Positions 27,440 through 37,834 of a stretch of 64,000 nucleotides of DNA are shown one piece after another (positions within the stretch are counted from its first letter, which is position 1; each line of letters begins with the position of its first letter). Position numbers and translations under genes: made by a program. The notes under the pieces are model-generated. The model saw only the letters and a program-made list of their open reading frames with translations, ran no database searches and had not been told where the DNA came from. Origin of the DNA: Dyadobacter sp. CY343 (GTDB lineage Bacteria > Bacteroidota > Bacteroidia > Cytophagales > Spirosomataceae); the NCBI RefSeq assembly GCF_021390335.1, contig NZ_JAJUXK010000001.1:124001-188000 (forward strand), read 5' to 3'.

Positions 27440-28054
27440 TTGTCCCTGATTCCTGTGAAGCATTCAGAAATTTTACCCGAAGCCTATCTGGTCACGCGCT
27501 GGCGACAATTCTGTACCGGAGACAAAAGTGCGTTTGCCGAGATTACCGAGCTTAATTATGCTTCACTGTATCATTACGGCACGCGTTTCACGGCAGATCG
27601 TGATTTGATCAAGGATTGTTTGCAGGATCTTTTTCTGGCGATCTGGGAAAAGCGCGAGTCTCTGTCTGACGTCGCGGCAATCCGGCCTTACCTTTTTCAG
27701 TCCCTGCGGAATAATCTGGTAAGAAGAAACCGGAGGCAATCGGTGTTTTCTGAAATCAGCGGGAATGAACCTTTCGACGATATTTCGCCTGAATCTGACT
27801 GGATCATTAATGAGACGGACCAGCTCACCAGCAGCCGGTTACGCCAGGCAATAGATTCTCTTCCAAAAAGGCAGAAAGAAGCGCTATACCTCAAATACTA
27901 CGAAAATCTTTCTTACGATGAGATAGCCGTGGTAATGGGCCTGCAACGTCAGGCTGTGGCTAACTACCTGCAATATGGTATTCAAAAATTAAGAGAGCAG
28001 TGGCACCACGCGGCCGTTTTCCTGACATTTCTTTCCAGTTTTTTCTGCTTCTGA
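27440..28054 (+). CDS. ECF RNA polymerase sigma factor
   Basis: This 204-residue sigma-70 family protein has region 2 (TRWRQFCTGDKSAFAEITEL ... DRDLIKDCLQDLFLAIWEKR) and region 4 (RQAIDSLPKRQKEALYLKYY, followed by LSYDEIAVVMGLQRQAVANY). It directs RNA polymerase to target promoters when released by its FecR-like anti-sigma factor, encoded 86 bp downstream. No in-frame ATG precedes the region 2 start. TTG 27440 or GTG 27455 are the candidates and I chose the TTG with low certainty. It heads the PUL regulatory cassette sigma-FecR-SusC. Confidence 0.92.
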   Translation: MSLIPVKHSEILPEAYLVTRWRQFCTGDKSAFAEITELNYASLYHYGTRFTADRDLIKDCLQDLFLAIWEKRESLSDVAAIRPYLFQSLRNNLVRRNRRQSVFSEISGNEPFDDISPESDWIINETDQLTSSRLRQAIDSLPKRQKEALYLKYYENLSYDEIAVVMGLQRQAVANYLQYGIQKLREQWHHAAVFLTFLSSFFCF

Positions 28055-28140
28055 AAATAATTAAAATAAATACGAGCTCACATGGGTACTATTTGCTGAC
28101 CCGATACTCATCGTAGTATAGCAAATAATTTCATTAATCC

Positions 28141-29223
28141 ATGAATAACTATAAGGACTTTGAGGTCAAAGACTGGCTGGAAGATCTGAAATTCCGGCGG
28201 TGGGTTTACCAGGGCGAGTCCGATTTGTTCTTTAAAAATATAATAGAAAACAACCCGCACCAGATTCCGGTGATGGACCAGGCGAGGGAAATACTTCTGT
28301 CGATGCGGGGCGAGCTTGATATACTCACAGAAACGGAAGTCGGGGCCAGGGTTAGTGAGATCATGGAATCGCTTCCCGGAGCCGATCTGCCGCATTTTCA
28401 ATGGTGGAAAGGCAACTGGCTCAGGATCGCCGCCATGCTGATCCTCGCCCTGGGTATTGGGTTTGGTTTGTATAAAAAACGTGGTGCGTTCGAAGATATC
28501 AGGTTCAGTCTCGCCGAAAAAGTGAAGCCGAGAAAGGTGAAACACATGCGGATCACCAATCAAACGGACGGGATCCAGTTAGTGAATTTGCCCGACGGCA
28601 GTTCGGTAGTGCTTAAACCCAATGCGCGCATTACTTATCCTGATCGATTTGAAAATAACAAAAGGGAAGTTACCATGGCAGGAGAAGCTTTTTTTGAAGT
28701 TGTCAAAAATCCATCCCGGCCATTTTTTGTGTATGCGGGATCTATGGTAACAAAAGTGAAAGGAACCAGTTTCAGTATCCGCGCCAATGAAGGGGACGAT
28801 GAGGTGAAGCTGGTTGTAAAAAGCGGGATCGTGGAAGTCTCGGCAATTGAAACAAAAGATATTCAAACAGGGCGGGAGCCGAAAAAGCTTTTGCTGAAAC
28901 GAAACGAGCAGGTCACATTCAATCAGAAAAACAAAAGTATGACGGCCCGCATATTGTCCAAACCTGTATTGCTCGACCTGCCTGTCGAAAAGCAGGATTT
29001 CGAGTTCAAGCGCACGCCACTTTCCGATGTATTTATATTGCTTGAACAAACTTACGGCGTAGTGATCCGATTTGACATAAACGCGATTTCCAATTGTACC
29101 CTCACCGCCAAGCTGGGCGACGAGCCGGTGGCTGAGAAAATGGATATGATCTGTTCGGTTGTCAATGCAAAATATGTACTCAGAGACGGAGCAATTACCG
29201 TCATATCCCAGGGATGCGACTAA
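28141..29223 (+). CDS. FecR-family anti-sigma factor
   Basis: This 360-residue protein has an N-terminal cytosolic segment, one membrane segment (about residues 94-111, LRIAAMLILALGIGFGLY) and a periplasmic FecR domain with MRITNQTDGIQLVNLPDGSS, VTMAGEAFFEVVKN and FVYAGSMVTKVKGTSFSIRA. The C-terminal part (TPLSDVFILLEQTYGVVIRF) resembles the STN-like partner domain. It holds the adjacent sigma factor inactive until the STN domain of the first SusC signals ligand binding. It lies between the sigma gene and the first susC gene. Confidence 0.92.
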   Translation: MNNYKDFEVKDWLEDLKFRRWVYQGESDLFFKNIIENNPHQIPVMDQAREILLSMRGELDILTETEVGARVSEIMESLPGADLPHFQWWKGNWLRIAAMLILALGIGFGLYKKRGAFEDIRFSLAEKVKPRKVKHMRITNQTDGIQLVNLPDGSSVVLKPNARITYPDRFENNKREVTMAGEAFFEVVKNPSRPFFVYAGSMVTKVKGTSFSIRANEGDDEVKLVVKSGIVEVSAIETKDIQTGREPKKLLLKRNEQVTFNQKNKSMTARILSKPVLLDLPVEKQDFEFKRTPLSDVFILLEQTYGVVIRFDINAISNCTLTAKLGDEPVAEKMDMICSVVNAKYVLRDGAITVISQGCD

Positions 29224-29244
29224 AATCTTTAAACCCAATCACCT

Positions 29245-32200
29245 ATGAGAAGACTTCGACTTTTAAATGAGATCATATCGCCGGTTATGAGATTTACCGT
29301 CGGCCAGTGCATCCTGCTGCTGCTGTTTATGCAGATCACATCTGCCGACGACCTCCGTGCGCAGGAGATTTTGAATCAACGTATATCCATAACAGTTAAT
29401 GATATGGATATCGAAAGAGTGCTTGAAAAAATTGAGACGCAGACCAAGATCCGGTTCGTATATAGTGCCGAGGTAATAGGCGCAGAGCGTAAAGTTACCT
29501 TTGAAGGTGCAAACCAGCGGTTGGATGCAGTACTTGAATCGCTGCTGGTTCCGCTGGGAATTGAATACAAGGTTTCCAAGAAAACGATTCTGTTAAAGAG
29601 GATTTCAGACAAAAAAACCTCTGAACTGCAACCTGCGAAAGCTACGGAAAGCAGCGCAATTATGGACCGTGACGTCACCGGTAAGGTAACCGACGAGAAA
29701 GGCGCGGGCATTCCGGGGGTAAGCGTAGTAGTGAAAGGTACAACACAAGGTACCTCCACCAATATCGATGGAGAATACCAGATTCTGGTTCCGGAGGTTA
29801 ATACGGTATTGATATTCAGTTTTGTAGGGTATATCAGCCAGGAAATTCCGCTCGGGTCGGCTACTACGCTGAATGTGAGCCTGAAAGTAGATGAGAAAGC
29901 GCTGGAAGAAGTCGTGATCGTAGGTTTCGGAGAACAAAAGAAAGTGTCAGTTACGGGCGCGGTTTCTACCGTGAGCTCAGAGATATTGCAGCAAAGTTCA
30001 TCAGCAAGTTTAGCGAATTCCTTGTCGGGGCGCTTACCGGGCCTGACCTCCATTCAATCGGGTGGGGGCCAGCCGGGACGCGATGATGCGACAATGTACC
30101 TGCGCGGCGCGGCCACTACAAATGGTAAAAGCCCGCTGATCCTGATCGACGGCGTGCCCAGGGACAACATCAGAACACTGGACGCCAATGAAGTAGCTTC
30201 CGTTTCCATTCTGAAAGACGCCTCCGCGACAGCGGTTTTTGGTGTTCGTGGTGCAAACGGGGTTATTCTGATCACTACCAAACGTGGTAGCGCAGGCAAA
30301 ACGGAGCTGACGATCAATACGGAGCAAAGCTATTCTTCATTTACCCGCGAGCCGGAGCGCCTGCATTCGCTGGAATATATGAACCTGCGCAATGAGGCTT
30401 CTAAAAATGACGGCATTACAACCCTGCCTTTTTCGCAGGAACAAATGGATAAATATGCCAACCCACTGGCGGGCCTCGATCCAAGCGACCCTGAATACGC
30501 TCAAAAAGCGATGGTAAGAAACTACATGTACCCTGATCACGATTATTACCGGGAGTACATTTCGCGGTATGCGCCGCAAACGAGGGTAAATATGAACGTA
30601 ACAGGAGGAACCGACAAGGTTTCTTATTTCGTAAACGGCGCTTACCTGCACCAGGGCGGTAACCTGAATACAGAGCCAAAATCGGTGCTGGGTTACGATC
30701 CTTCCTCTAAAATGGACCGGTACAACTTTCGCGCCAACCTAGACTATAAGGTGACCAACTCACTTAAAGCCTTCCTGAATATCGGTACCTACATTGAGCA
30801 GGTGAATATGCCGGCCGCTTGGCTTTACGGCGACGATACAAACTGGATGATGCGCGATCTGCTCTATCAGGCACAAACCATTTTACCTATTACACCCGGC
30901 CCGACTACGATAGACGGTTTTGGCGTGGCACCGGGGCAGATCGTCGATCCGGGGTATATGGACCGGTCTGCTTATGAAATTATGAACAGAATGGGTTACC
31001 GCAATGAAATTCGCTCGAACCTCAATGCTTCTTTCGGGATGGAATGGGATCTGGGCAATACGGTTACCAAAGGTTTGAGCATCAAAGGAATGGTTTCCTA
31101 CGATTCAAAAGCGACGACTGCGATGCAGGGCGATAAATCAGAAAGGCTGTTTCTTGCAGAAGTGAACCCCACAACAAATGAGCTGACCTACGCGATCAAA
31201 AGAAATGATGAACGCCTTTTATCACTTCGCAAAGGTGCCGATTCCCGCTACAATATCAACATGCAGGGCTCGATCAACTACCAGCGGCTGTTTGGCGAAA
31301 AGCATGATATCGGCGGGATGGTCCTGGCGCAGCGCGATACCTGGGAGACCGCCGGCGGCGAAATTCCTTATAATGTATTAGGTGTTGCGGCAAGAGCTAC
31401 TTATGGTTACGACGACAGGTATCTGGCTGAATTCAATATGGGATACAATGGATCGGAGCAGTTTGCACCCGGCAAGCGTTTCGGTTTCTTCCCGGCGGCT
31501 TCTGTTGGTTGGGTTTTGAGTAATGAGAATTTCCTGAAAAATAACCGGTATATCACCAACCTTAAATTCAGGGCTTCTTATGGTAAGGTAGGTAACGACA
31601 TTCTGGGCGCATCACGCGAGGTGAGCCCGCGGTTTTTGTACCAAAGCAATATAGTAGTTGGTGGCGGTGGCCCGATGAGCAGCCTCGGATTAGGGCAGCA
31701 GATCAATCTGGGATTACTGGGAAACCCGGGCATTACCTGGGAAGTGGCTGAAAAACAGAACTACGGTATGGATTTCCAGTTGCTGGGTGACCTGAGCCTT
31801 ACAGTCGATTATTTCAAAGAAAAGAGAAGCAATATCCTGATCACCAGAGGTACTGTTCCTGAATTTCAGGGTGTCCCGCTGGGGAATATCCCGAAGGTAA
31901 ATATGGGTTTGGTAGATAATAAAGGCTACGAGATCGAGCTGACTTACAACAAAGCTTTTTCCAAGGATTTCAATATCATGGTATCAGGTAATTATGGATA
32001 TAACCACAATACCGTGAAGTTCATGGACGAATCGATCCGGGATGAAAGCTACGCGCACAGGTACCGCTCGGCAGGATATTCATTGAACCAGTCGTGGGGA
32101 TATAAGATCGATTACGCCAATGGAAACGGGTTTTTTAATTCAAAAGAAGAACTGGACAGCTACCTCGCAAAGACCAAATACGGATTTGGAGAGCCGCGGG

Positions 32201-32763
32201 TCGGCGACTTCAAATATGTGGACCTGAACGGCGACGGCACGATCGATGATAAAGATCAGGCGCCTATTGGCTATTCCAGTATTCCAAGGGTCACTTACGG
32301 ACTTTCGCTGACCTTGAATTACAAAGGATTTGATTTCACCACATTCTTTCAGGGTGTAGGAAAATATACCAGCAACTATTCACAACAGGGTGTTTATGAA
32401 TACATTATCCGCGGTACTTATTTCGATTACCACAAATCGGCGTGGACACCGGAGCGCTACGCAGCAGGAGAAGAGATCACTTACCCTGCGTTGAGCACGC
32501 ACAGTACTACTAACCACGTGGCGAACGACTTCTTCATTATGAACAGGTCATTTACCCGTCTGAAAAATCTCACACTGGGTTACACGCTGCCGTCGGGTTC
32601 GTTGAAAGCGATCGGGATCAGCAAGTTCCGGTTGTACGTGAGCGCGCAAAACTACTTCACCTGGTCGAAGCTGAGAATGAACCACCTGGATCCTGAAAAC
32701 GACGATTCGCTGGGGTATCCGGTAACAAAAATGGCTAACCTTGGTCTGAACGTAACCTTCTAA
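29245..32763 (+). CDS. SusC-like TonB-dependent transporter with STN signalling domain
   Basis: The protein has 1172 residues. The N-terminal region (about 47-118) is a secretin/TonB short N-terminal domain (ITVNDMDIERVLEKIETQTK; ILLKRISDKK), as needed for signalling to FecR. A carboxypeptidase-regulatory-like domain follows (VTGKVTDEKGAGIPGVSVVV). The plug carries the TonB-box region and LPGLTSIQSGGGQPGRDDAT, and LITTKRGSAGKTELTI lies before the large beta-barrel, ending in LGLNVTF. It imports a glycan through the outer membrane with the SusD partner encoded 13 bp downstream. The STN domain shows that this SusC, not the second, drives sigma/FecR regulation. Confidence 0.96.
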   Translation: MRRLRLLNEIISPVMRFTVGQCILLLLFMQITSADDLRAQEILNQRISITVNDMDIERVLEKIETQTKIRFVYSAEVIGAERKVTFEGANQRLDAVLESLLVPLGIEYKVSKKTILLKRISDKKTSELQPAKATESSAIMDRDVTGKVTDEKGAGIPGVSVVVKGTTQGTSTNIDGEYQILVPEVNTVLIFSFVGYISQEIPLGSATTLNVSLKVDEKALEEVVIVGFGEQKKVSVTGAVSTVSSEILQQSSSASLANSLSGRLPGLTSIQSGGGQPGRDDATMYLRGAATTNGKSPLILIDGVPRDNIRTLDANEVASVSILKDASATAVFGVRGANGVILITTKRGSAGKTELTINTEQSYSSFTREPERLHSLEYMNLRNEASKNDGITTLPFSQEQMDKYANPLAGLDPSDPEYAQKAMVRNYMYPDHDYYREYISRYAPQTRVNMNVTGGTDKVSYFVNGAYLHQGGNLNTEPKSVLGYDPSSKMDRYNFRANLDYKVTNSLKAFLNIGTYIEQVNMPAAWLYGDDTNWMMRDLLYQAQTILPITPGPTTIDGFGVAPGQIVDPGYMDRSAYEIMNRMGYRNEIRSNLNASFGMEWDLGNTVTKGLSIKGMVSYDSKATTAMQGDKSERLFLAEVNPTTNELTYAIKRNDERLLSLRKGADSRYNINMQGSINYQRLFGEKHDIGGMVLAQRDTWETAGGEIPYNVLGVAARATYGYDDRYLAEFNMGYNGSEQFAPGKRFGFFPAASVGWVLSNENFLKNNRYITNLKFRASYGKVGNDILGASREVSPRFLYQSNIVVGGGGPMSSLGLGQQINLGLLGNPGITWEVAEKQNYGMDFQLLGDLSLTVDYFKEKRSNILITRGTVPEFQGVPLGNIPKVNMGLVDNKGYEIELTYNKAFSKDFNIMVSGNYGYNHNTVKFMDESIRDESYAHRYRSAGYSLNQSWGYKIDYANGNGFFNSKEELDSYLAKTKYGFGEPRVGDFKYVDLNGDGTIDDKDQAPIGYSSIPRVTYGLSLTLNYKGFDFTTFFQGVGKYTSNYSQQGVYEYIIRGTYFDYHKSAWTPERYAAGEEITYPALSTHSTTNHVANDFFIMNRSFTRLKNLTLGYTLPSGSLKAIGISKFRLYVSAQNYFTWSKLRMNHLDPENDDSLGYPVTKMANLGLNVTF

Positions 32764-32776
32764 TTGGAGAAAAAAT

Positions 32777-34666
32777 ATGAAAAAGATATTTCGCTTTTTA
32801 CTTCTTACACTCGCATTTACTTCCTGTAAAGGTGTCCTCGATATGGCGCCGGATGGGAAGCTGACCATGGACGAAATCTTCGCGGATAACGACAAGGTAG
32901 GCGCTTTTCTGAATACCTGTTATGTCAATATCCCTGCCAAAGGTACCCGCTACTTCTTCTGGAGCCGCGGACCGGTAAACTGGAGTGACGAATCGTGGGA
33001 TACCGATGCCGAGGCTGAATCCTGGATTATGTCGGGCAGAATGTACAATGGAGACGCTTCCGCGGGAAATCATCCGATCACCAATATCAGTACCGAAGCT
33101 GGAAACGGAGAATACTGGGGACGCTACTGGACCTCGATCCGTAACTGTACCGAGTTTATCAGCCGCATTGACGAAGCGACCGTCCGCGTTCCTTCCGACC
33201 GCGCACGCTGGAAAGCAGAGGCGCATTTGCTGCGGGCCTATTATTATTCCGAACTTTTGAAATGGTTTGGACCTGCATTGCCGATCGAAAGAGAACCTTA
33301 CGATTTTCAGCAGGATTTCTCTACGGTGACGAAAGCGAGCTATTATGAAGTGGTCAAATTCATCATTGAAGATTGCGACATAGCATTAGCTACTGCTGAA
33401 CTTCCGTGGCGCGTGACCACAGGCAGCGAAGGCGGCCGGGTACACAAAGGATTGGCCGAGGCTATTAAATCTAAAATGATCCTTTTCGCAGCAAGCCCGC
33501 TGAATAATGGCGGACAAAATATCTGGCAGGAAGCTTACGAGATCAATAAAAAGTCGCTCGAAAACTTGCGGACAAACGGCTACGAACTGTACAACCGGGT
33601 AAACCTGCCGCAAACCTACCTGTCGGACGTAGCATTTCTCGGCCCGAACAAAAATGAAAAAACAGCGATTTATAACGAATATTTCACCCAAACCATGAAC
33701 TACTCGGCTGCGCCGGTCGACCGTGAAACGATATACCAAAGCCGGGACGGGCAGGGTAATATCTGGAATATCGACGGAATCGGCTCGCAGGACGGATACA
33801 AGTCAGGCACTTGCCCAACCCAGGAACTGGTGGATGCATATGAAACAATAGACGGAGAGCCGATTTTGGATCTGGATAAACCCTATCTCGACGATCAGCA
33901 TTTGCAGCCGAACTATAATAAGGCCAACAAATTGTATGATCCGGCCAATCCGTACGCCAATCGTGACCCGCGCTTTTATGCCTCCATTTATTATAATGGT
34001 TCAAAAAGAAAGGCAATGTGGAATTTTGCAGAAGCGCCGGAATCCGTAGAAAACTATCCGGCGCCGATCGGAAACCGCACGCGGATCATCGCTACTTATG
34101 CCGGCGAGCCGCAGACGGGTATTCACCCAACCACCCGCCGGGCAACGCGCACCGGGTATTACGAACGCAAATTTCTACATCCGAATTCTGGTGGCGATAA
34201 CCCGATTGCCGGTGCAAACTGGAAGCTTTTCAGATTGGGAGAAATCATTCTGAACTATGCAGAAGCAGCCGCAGAAGCCGGGCAAGTGGCCGAAGCTGCC
34301 AAAGCTGTGAACGAAATCCGCGCGCGTGCAGGAATGCCCGCATTGCCCGCCGGCCTCGCCAAAGAAGCGTTGATCAAAAGGATCAGGGCGGAGCGGCGCG
34401 TGGAGCTGGCGATGGAGGAAAACAGGTATTTCGATTTGCGCCGCTGGTCTAAACCCACCGACGATCTGGCCAAAACCGACCGCTGGATCACAGCGATGGA
34501 GATCACCCGTAATGCAAACGGCACTTTCACCTACAAGCGCAGGAATGTACGAGGTACGGAGCGGAAAAATTATACTAATAAGTTCCTGTGGGTGCCGATA
34601 CCGCTTAACGAAGCGAATAGGTTGAGATCGATCACAGGCACGGATTGGCAGAATGCAGGCTGGTAG
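32777..34666 (+). CDS. SusD-like starch/glycan-binding lipoprotein
   Basis: The 629-residue protein carries an N-terminal lipoprotein signal (MKKIFRFLLLTLAFTSC) and the SusD pattern: LDMAPDGKLTMDEIFADNDK, WKAEAHLLRAYYYSELLKWF and ILNYAEAAAEAGQVAEAAKA with NEIRARAGMPALPAG. The C-terminal NRYFDLRRW and GTDWQNAGW are typical. It binds the glycan at the outer-membrane surface and closes the SusC channel from outside, pairing with the SusC encoded just upstream. Confidence 0.95.
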   Translation: MKKIFRFLLLTLAFTSCKGVLDMAPDGKLTMDEIFADNDKVGAFLNTCYVNIPAKGTRYFFWSRGPVNWSDESWDTDAEAESWIMSGRMYNGDASAGNHPITNISTEAGNGEYWGRYWTSIRNCTEFISRIDEATVRVPSDRARWKAEAHLLRAYYYSELLKWFGPALPIEREPYDFQQDFSTVTKASYYEVVKFIIEDCDIALATAELPWRVTTGSEGGRVHKGLAEAIKSKMILFAASPLNNGGQNIWQEAYEINKKSLENLRTNGYELYNRVNLPQTYLSDVAFLGPNKNEKTAIYNEYFTQTMNYSAAPVDRETIYQSRDGQGNIWNIDGIGSQDGYKSGTCPTQELVDAYETIDGEPILDLDKPYLDDQHLQPNYNKANKLYDPANPYANRDPRFYASIYYNGSKRKAMWNFAEAPESVENYPAPIGNRTRIIATYAGEPQTGIHPTTRRATRTGYYERKFLHPNSGGDNPIAGANWKLFRLGEIILNYAEAAAEAGQVAEAAKAVNEIRARAGMPALPAGLAKEALIKRIRAERRVELAMEENRYFDLRRWSKPTDDLAKTDRWITAMEITRNANGTFTYKRRNVRGTERKNYTNKFLWVPIPLNEANRLRSITGTDWQNAGW

Positions 34667-34702
34667 TATTCATAGTTTTTAAAGATTTAGACGATCATTT
34701 TT

Positions 34703-37700
34703 ATGATAACATATATAAAATCCGGCATTGCGTCAACCCTTGCATTCCTACTGTTTTGTACGGTGGCAATTGCCCAGGACCTGACCGAAACGATCAACGG
34801 GCTTGTGCTTGATGAATTTGGAAAACCGCTGGGAGGCGTAGCAATACAGTCCGAAAACGGTAGGAACGGTACTGCAACCAATAGCAAAGGCGAGTTTGCA
34901 ATGAGCATTGACGACGGCAGCGAGGCTATCGTATTCTCACTTTACGGGTATGCCAACCAGAAAGTGGCGGTGGCCGACAAGCAGGAACTCGAAGTAAGGC
35001 TTAAATGGGACGCGCATAAAAAGGATGAAGTGATCCAGCTGGGTTACACAGCCCAGTACAGAAATGACATATCCGGCTCTGTGGCGACCGTGAAAGGCGA
35101 AGAACTGGAAAAAGCGCCGGTAGCAAACCTGACGCAGACTTTGGCAGGCCGGTTGCCAGGACTTACTACCCAGGAAACGTTTTCAGAGCTGTCGAGGGCT
35201 AATACAAATCTGTATATCAGAGGTTTAGCTGCCGGAAGGGACGGTGGGCCGCTGGTGATCATCGACGGTATTATTTGCGCTTACAATAGCAACCAGACGC
35301 TCGAATACATTACAGCCAACGAAATTGAGAATATTACCATATTAAGGGACGCATCGACCCAGGCGCTTTACGGGATCCAGGGAGCAAACGGATTATTGGT
35401 AATCAATACAAAAAGAGGCAGAAAAGGCCCGTTGCAGATCAAAACGCGTTTCGACCAATCTGTGCAGCAGGTGACAACAAAACCGCCTTTCTACAACTCC
35501 GCAGATTATGCCGAAATGCGCAACCAGGCCGCATTCAATGATGGGCTGGGCGCAAATTACCTATTTACTCCGCAGCAGATCGAAGGTTATCGCTCAGGTC
35601 AGGATCCTGTGAAATACCCGAATAACAACTGGTATAAGCATTATGTAAAAGACCTGGCGAACATGCAGCGCGCGAGCGTCAATGTGACCGGAGGAAATGA
35701 TAAAGTGCAGTTCTTCTCGAACATCAACTTTATGCACCAGGGTGGTTATTTCAAAACAGACCAAACCAATTACAATTCGAATGCGAACAATATCTGGGTC
35801 AATTACCGCTCCAATATTGATATGAACCTGAACCGCTACCTGAAAGCATTTGTGCGCCTGAGCGGCAATGTGAAAAGAGAGCGTACACCCGGTGTGGGCA
35901 ATTCAGAAGTGTATTCAAGCATATTCCAGATCCCGTCGACCATGTACGGACCTGTGACGCAGCCGGTGGTGGATGCTTCGGGAGAAGTGATCAGCGAAGG
36001 CGGACAGGTAATTACAACCGAGCGGGTGGAGTCGCCGACTTATGGAATGCTGAACCGTACCGGCTACGTGCGACACACGGTAACCAATATCACCTCGCAG
36101 TTCGGCCTCGACCTGGATATGGGATTTCTTACAAAAGGATTAAACCTGACTGGCAAACTAGCTTACCAGACCAATTCAGTTGGGAGCCTGGCAACGCGGC
36201 AGGATTACGAGCGCTGGGTACAGGCAAGTGATTCTCTGGGAGGAGGTTATATTAAAAAAGGCGCGCAAAATAATACGCCGCTCGGCTATTCAAAAGGGCA
36301 TTCATATTACTACCACCTGACCTACAATGTGGCGATGAACTACCAGCGTGACTTTGGAAGACACCGGGTGGGCGCAATGGCGTATATGTTCTATCAGAAT
36401 TTAACAAGAGCTGAAAACGACTCTGCGCGCATGTTACCTTACAATAGGGTGAGTTCAGGGTTTGAGGTGAACTATGGCTTTGATAACAGGTACCTGCTGA
36501 AACTAGACCTGGGATATTCAGGATCAGAACAATATGCAAGAAGTGTGCGCTACACGACTACGCCGGCTATCTCAGCTGCGTGGGTAATCTCGAATGAAGC
36601 CTTTCTGAAAGACAATACATTTTTGACCTACCTGAAACTGCGCGCATCCTATGGTAAAACCGCCAACGATGAGAGCGGACTTGCGAGGTATGCTTATCTT
36701 GACAATGTAACTGTGGCAGGCGGCGGCCCGATCGGATCGCTGCAATATGTGGTGAACGAAGGCCAGGTGGGTAACCCGAATATTGCCGCAGAAGTCTCTA
36801 AAAAGCAGAACTTTGGCATCGACCTCGGATTTTTGAATGCATTTAACCTGTCGGTAGATGTATTCCAGGAAAAGATGGACAATATGATCGTCAGCGCGCT
36901 TTCGACCATTCCGCTTTACCAGGGTGTGCAGCTTGTAAATTATCCCAAATTGAATTCGGGTAGTTTTGAAAATAAAGGTGCAGATATCAATCTTGGCTAC
37001 CACAAAGCATTGAGCCGTGATTTTTCTGTTTTCGGAAATCTGATATTAAGCTATGCTAAGAACAAAATCATCAACCAGAACGAGGCGCTGAAAACAGCGG
37101 ATTACGCCTACCGGAAATGGCAGGAAGGTTATTCTTTTGGTCAAAAGTTTGGGTACCTGGTTGATTACAGCAACGGAAACGGATTTTTTAACTCCCAAAC
37201 AGAAATTGACCAGAGCAATTTAGAATATGGTTTTGGAACACCCCGCTTAGGCGATTTGAAATACCAGGATTTGAATGGGGATTCTAAAATCGATGAAAGG
37301 GACAAAGCGCCGATCGGAACGGGAATGCTGCCCAGCACAATCTATTCACTTTCGGCAGGACTTACCTATAAAAACTTTGACCTGAGCTTTCTCTTCCAGG
37401 GTGTAGGTGATTATTCAAGCATTGAAACGGGAAGCTCTTTCGGATTGTGGGAAACCGATTTTGACGGGGTATTCGGCTCTCTGCACCGCAATGCCTGGAC
37501 CCCGGAAAGATATGCGAGTGGTCAGGAAATCACTTCCCCCGCTTTATCTCTTGGTAAAAGTGTGAACCACGAATCCAGCGATTACTACGTGAACAACCGC
37601 TCTTACCTGCGCCTGAAAAATGTGGAGATCGGCTATAATCTGCCTGCCACTTTATCCCGCGCCATTATGGCGGATAAAATCCGGATCCTGGTGAGCGGCC

Positions 37701-37816
37701 AAAACCTGATTACCTGGGATAAAATGAGGTCCAAGGACTTCGGGCCCGAAGGCGGCGGCTTTGCAGGTTTCCCAGTTTACCGCGTGTTCAATGCAGGTAT
37801 CAGCGTCATTTTCTAA
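34703..37816 (+). CDS. Second SusC-like TonB-dependent transporter, no STN domain
   Basis: This 1037-residue protein starts with a signal peptide (IASTLAFLLFCTVAIAQ), a carboxypeptidase-regulatory-like domain (INGLVLDEFGKPLGGVAIQS) and the plug (LAGRLPGLTTQETFSELSRA; NGLLVINTKRGRKGPL). It lacks the STN domain present in the first SusC, so it probably transports without signalling to FecR. The C-terminal barrel ends INAGISVIF (as read FNAGISVIF). It probably imports another part or size class of the same glycan, paired with the SusD encoded 18 bp downstream. Confidence 0.95.
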   Translation: MITYIKSGIASTLAFLLFCTVAIAQDLTETINGLVLDEFGKPLGGVAIQSENGRNGTATNSKGEFAMSIDDGSEAIVFSLYGYANQKVAVADKQELEVRLKWDAHKKDEVIQLGYTAQYRNDISGSVATVKGEELEKAPVANLTQTLAGRLPGLTTQETFSELSRANTNLYIRGLAAGRDGGPLVIIDGIICAYNSNQTLEYITANEIENITILRDASTQALYGIQGANGLLVINTKRGRKGPLQIKTRFDQSVQQVTTKPPFYNSADYAEMRNQAAFNDGLGANYLFTPQQIEGYRSGQDPVKYPNNNWYKHYVKDLANMQRASVNVTGGNDKVQFFSNINFMHQGGYFKTDQTNYNSNANNIWVNYRSNIDMNLNRYLKAFVRLSGNVKRERTPGVGNSEVYSSIFQIPSTMYGPVTQPVVDASGEVISEGGQVITTERVESPTYGMLNRTGYVRHTVTNITSQFGLDLDMGFLTKGLNLTGKLAYQTNSVGSLATRQDYERWVQASDSLGGGYIKKGAQNNTPLGYSKGHSYYYHLTYNVAMNYQRDFGRHRVGAMAYMFYQNLTRAENDSARMLPYNRVSSGFEVNYGFDNRYLLKLDLGYSGSEQYARSVRYTTTPAISAAWVISNEAFLKDNTFLTYLKLRASYGKTANDESGLARYAYLDNVTVAGGGPIGSLQYVVNEGQVGNPNIAAEVSKKQNFGIDLGFLNAFNLSVDVFQEKMDNMIVSALSTIPLYQGVQLVNYPKLNSGSFENKGADINLGYHKALSRDFSVFGNLILSYAKNKIINQNEALKTADYAYRKWQEGYSFGQKFGYLVDYSNGNGFFNSQTEIDQSNLEYGFGTPRLGDLKYQDLNGDSKIDERDKAPIGTGMLPSTIYSLSAGLTYKNFDLSFLFQGVGDYSSIETGSSFGLWETDFDGVFGSLHRNAWTPERYASGQEITSPALSLGKSVNHESSDYYVNNRSYLRLKNVEIGYNLPATLSRAIMADKIRILVSGQNLITWDKMRSKDFGPEGGGFAGFPVYRVFNAGISVIF

Positions 37817-37834
37817 GTCAATCCATTTATTGAG

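Noticed and set aside
27373-27555. Short ORF upstream of the sigma factor
   Set aside because: It overlaps the sigma gene in another frame, has no domain and no promoter signal.
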